From CAUZWH01 sp965224275 (lineage in GTDB: Bacteria > Pseudomonadota > Alphaproteobacteria > SHVV01), in the NCBI GenBank assembly GCA_965224275.1, contig CBDCYR010000005.1, forward strand, positions 248,001 through 312,000: a stretch of DNA of 64,000 nucleotides. Direction: 5' to 3'. Under the pieces are notes generated by a model. The model ran no database searches, was not told the DNA's origin, and was given only the letters and a program-made list of their open reading frames with translations. The position numbers and the translations under genes were made by a program. Shown here one piece after another: positions 63,555 to 64,000 of the stretch (the first letter of the stretch is position 1; every line of letters starts with the position of its first letter).

Positions 63555-64000
63555 ATGGGCTACATCGACACACCGGAAACACTGCAAGCCAACCGCAAGT
63601 TCATTCGCAAGGCGATGAAGGTCGGCCTGCTTGAAGTCGAGCACGAGCGCGATTTGGCGCGGCGCTGGCGCGACCATGGCGACGAGCACGCCTTGCACGA
63701 GATGGTTACCGCCTATATCCGCCTCGTCGTCAGCATGGCCACGAAGTTTCGTAGCTACGGCCTGCCGCTCGGCGACCTGGTCCAGGAGGGATGCATCGGA
63801 TTGATGCAGGCGGCGGCACGATTTGATCCCGAACGCGAGGTCCGGTTCTCCACCTACGCGTCGTGGTGGATCCGCTCCTCGATTCAAGACTTCATCTTGC
63901 GCAATTGGTCAATCGTGCGCACCGGAACCACGGCGGCTCAGAAGTCGTTGTTCTTTAATCTGCGCCGCTTGAAAGCTCAGATCGAGCGCACTGAGGCCGG
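63555..64000 (+). CDS. rpoH: RNA polymerase sigma factor RpoH (sigma-32), 5' part
   Basis: The first 148 codons are in the window; the gene runs off the right edge. The N-terminal region gives YIDTPETLQANRKFI, the sigma-32 start, then region 2 blocks with AYIRLVVSMATKFRSYGLPLGDL (in part), EGCIGLMQAAARFDPEREVRFSTYASWW (in part) and the RpoH-box-like region following IRSSIQDFILRNWS. AGGAGG is 7 nt before ATG 63555. A sigma-32-type promoter before clpB in this window is one expected target. Confidence 0.95.
   Translation, partial: MGYIDTPETLQANRKFIRKAMKVGLLEVEHERDLARRWRDHGDEHALHEMVTAYIRLVVSMATKFRSYGLPLGDLVQEGCIGLMQAAARFDPEREVRFSTYASWWIRSSIQDFILRNWSIVRTGTTAAQKSLFFNLRRLKAQIERTEA

Noticed and set aside
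1..64000. tRNA, rRNA, CRISPR, integrated phage or defence islands
   Set aside because: Scanned by eye for T-arm patterns, regularly spaced repeats, phage structural genes and known defence families; none found. XerD is in a housekeeping context and is not a phage integrase.

Overview
The window is a gene-dense chromosomal segment of an alphaproteobacterium, most likely Rhodospirillales-like. I infer this from gene order and protein families, not from a search. Supporting blocks are rodZ-like/ispG/hisS/prfA/prmC/DUF4167/clpB, the lysC and ubiG divergent pair followed by DUF1178/nitrilase/grxC/comF, argJ next to secA, xerD/aroK/aroB, bolA/J-protein/cobS/cobT, and Suv3-like helicase/S4/fdxA/carD/rpoH. 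There is no rRNA, tRNA, CRISPR array, prophage or intact transposon.

Layout. 1-3.2 kb: a methyltransferase-like membrane protein behind a dyad-rich operator, an N-formylglutamate amidohydrolase, a small RNA candidate on the minus strand and a lytic transglycosylase. 3.2-6.1 kb: a complete AmmeMemoRadiSam set in two divergent genes, with Memo and AMMECR1 fused. 6.1-8.3 kb: a decayed IS1595 transposase and an M23 peptidase. 8.3-18 kb: a minus-strand housekeeping block from clpB (with a heat-shock promoter candidate) to a RodZ-like protein. 18-25.7 kb: nitronate monooxygenase, lysC, ubiG, DUF1178, nitrilase, grxC, comF and a Sel1-repeat protein. 25.8-33.9 kb: sterol desaturase-like protein, NDUFAF5-like methyltransferase, mutT/GNAT/argJ, secA and xerD. 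33.9-41.5 kb: two unrecognised envelope genes, aroK/aroB, two membrane transport-type proteins, bolA, a broken acetyltransferase and a small HTH gene with an elaborate operator. 41.6-51.9 kb: J-protein, cobST, a nuclease/phosphatase-fold protein, FecR-domain protein, a broken XRE regulator, dienelactone hydrolase, phytase-like esterase, queF/yhhQ and rpmB. 52-57.7 kb: meaB and methylmalonyl-CoA mutase with repair and cupin genes between or beside them. 57.8-64 kb: helicase, S4 protein, TerB, fdxA, carD, a pseudo-phosphatase and the 5' part of rpoH.

Functional links. CobS/CobT (aerobic cobalt insertion) fit with the B12-dependent mutase and its chaperone MeaB. QueF and YhhQ both serve queuosine. 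RpoH at the right edge would be expected to act on the sigma-32-type promoter seen before clpB.

Several genes are interrupted: lysC, DUF1178 (by a 28-bp tandem duplication), a GNAT protein (in-frame TGA), an MmyB-type regulator, a DUF4389 protein and the Suv3-like helicase. Most breaks are single-base, so consensus errors must be separated from real decay. I see no clearly new multi-gene system. The best leads are the MmgR-like sRNA, the fused AmmeMemoRadiSam pair, the dispersed CTAGTGGAT palindrome, the metal-ligand-less phosphoesterase, and the leader structures before carD and rpoH.
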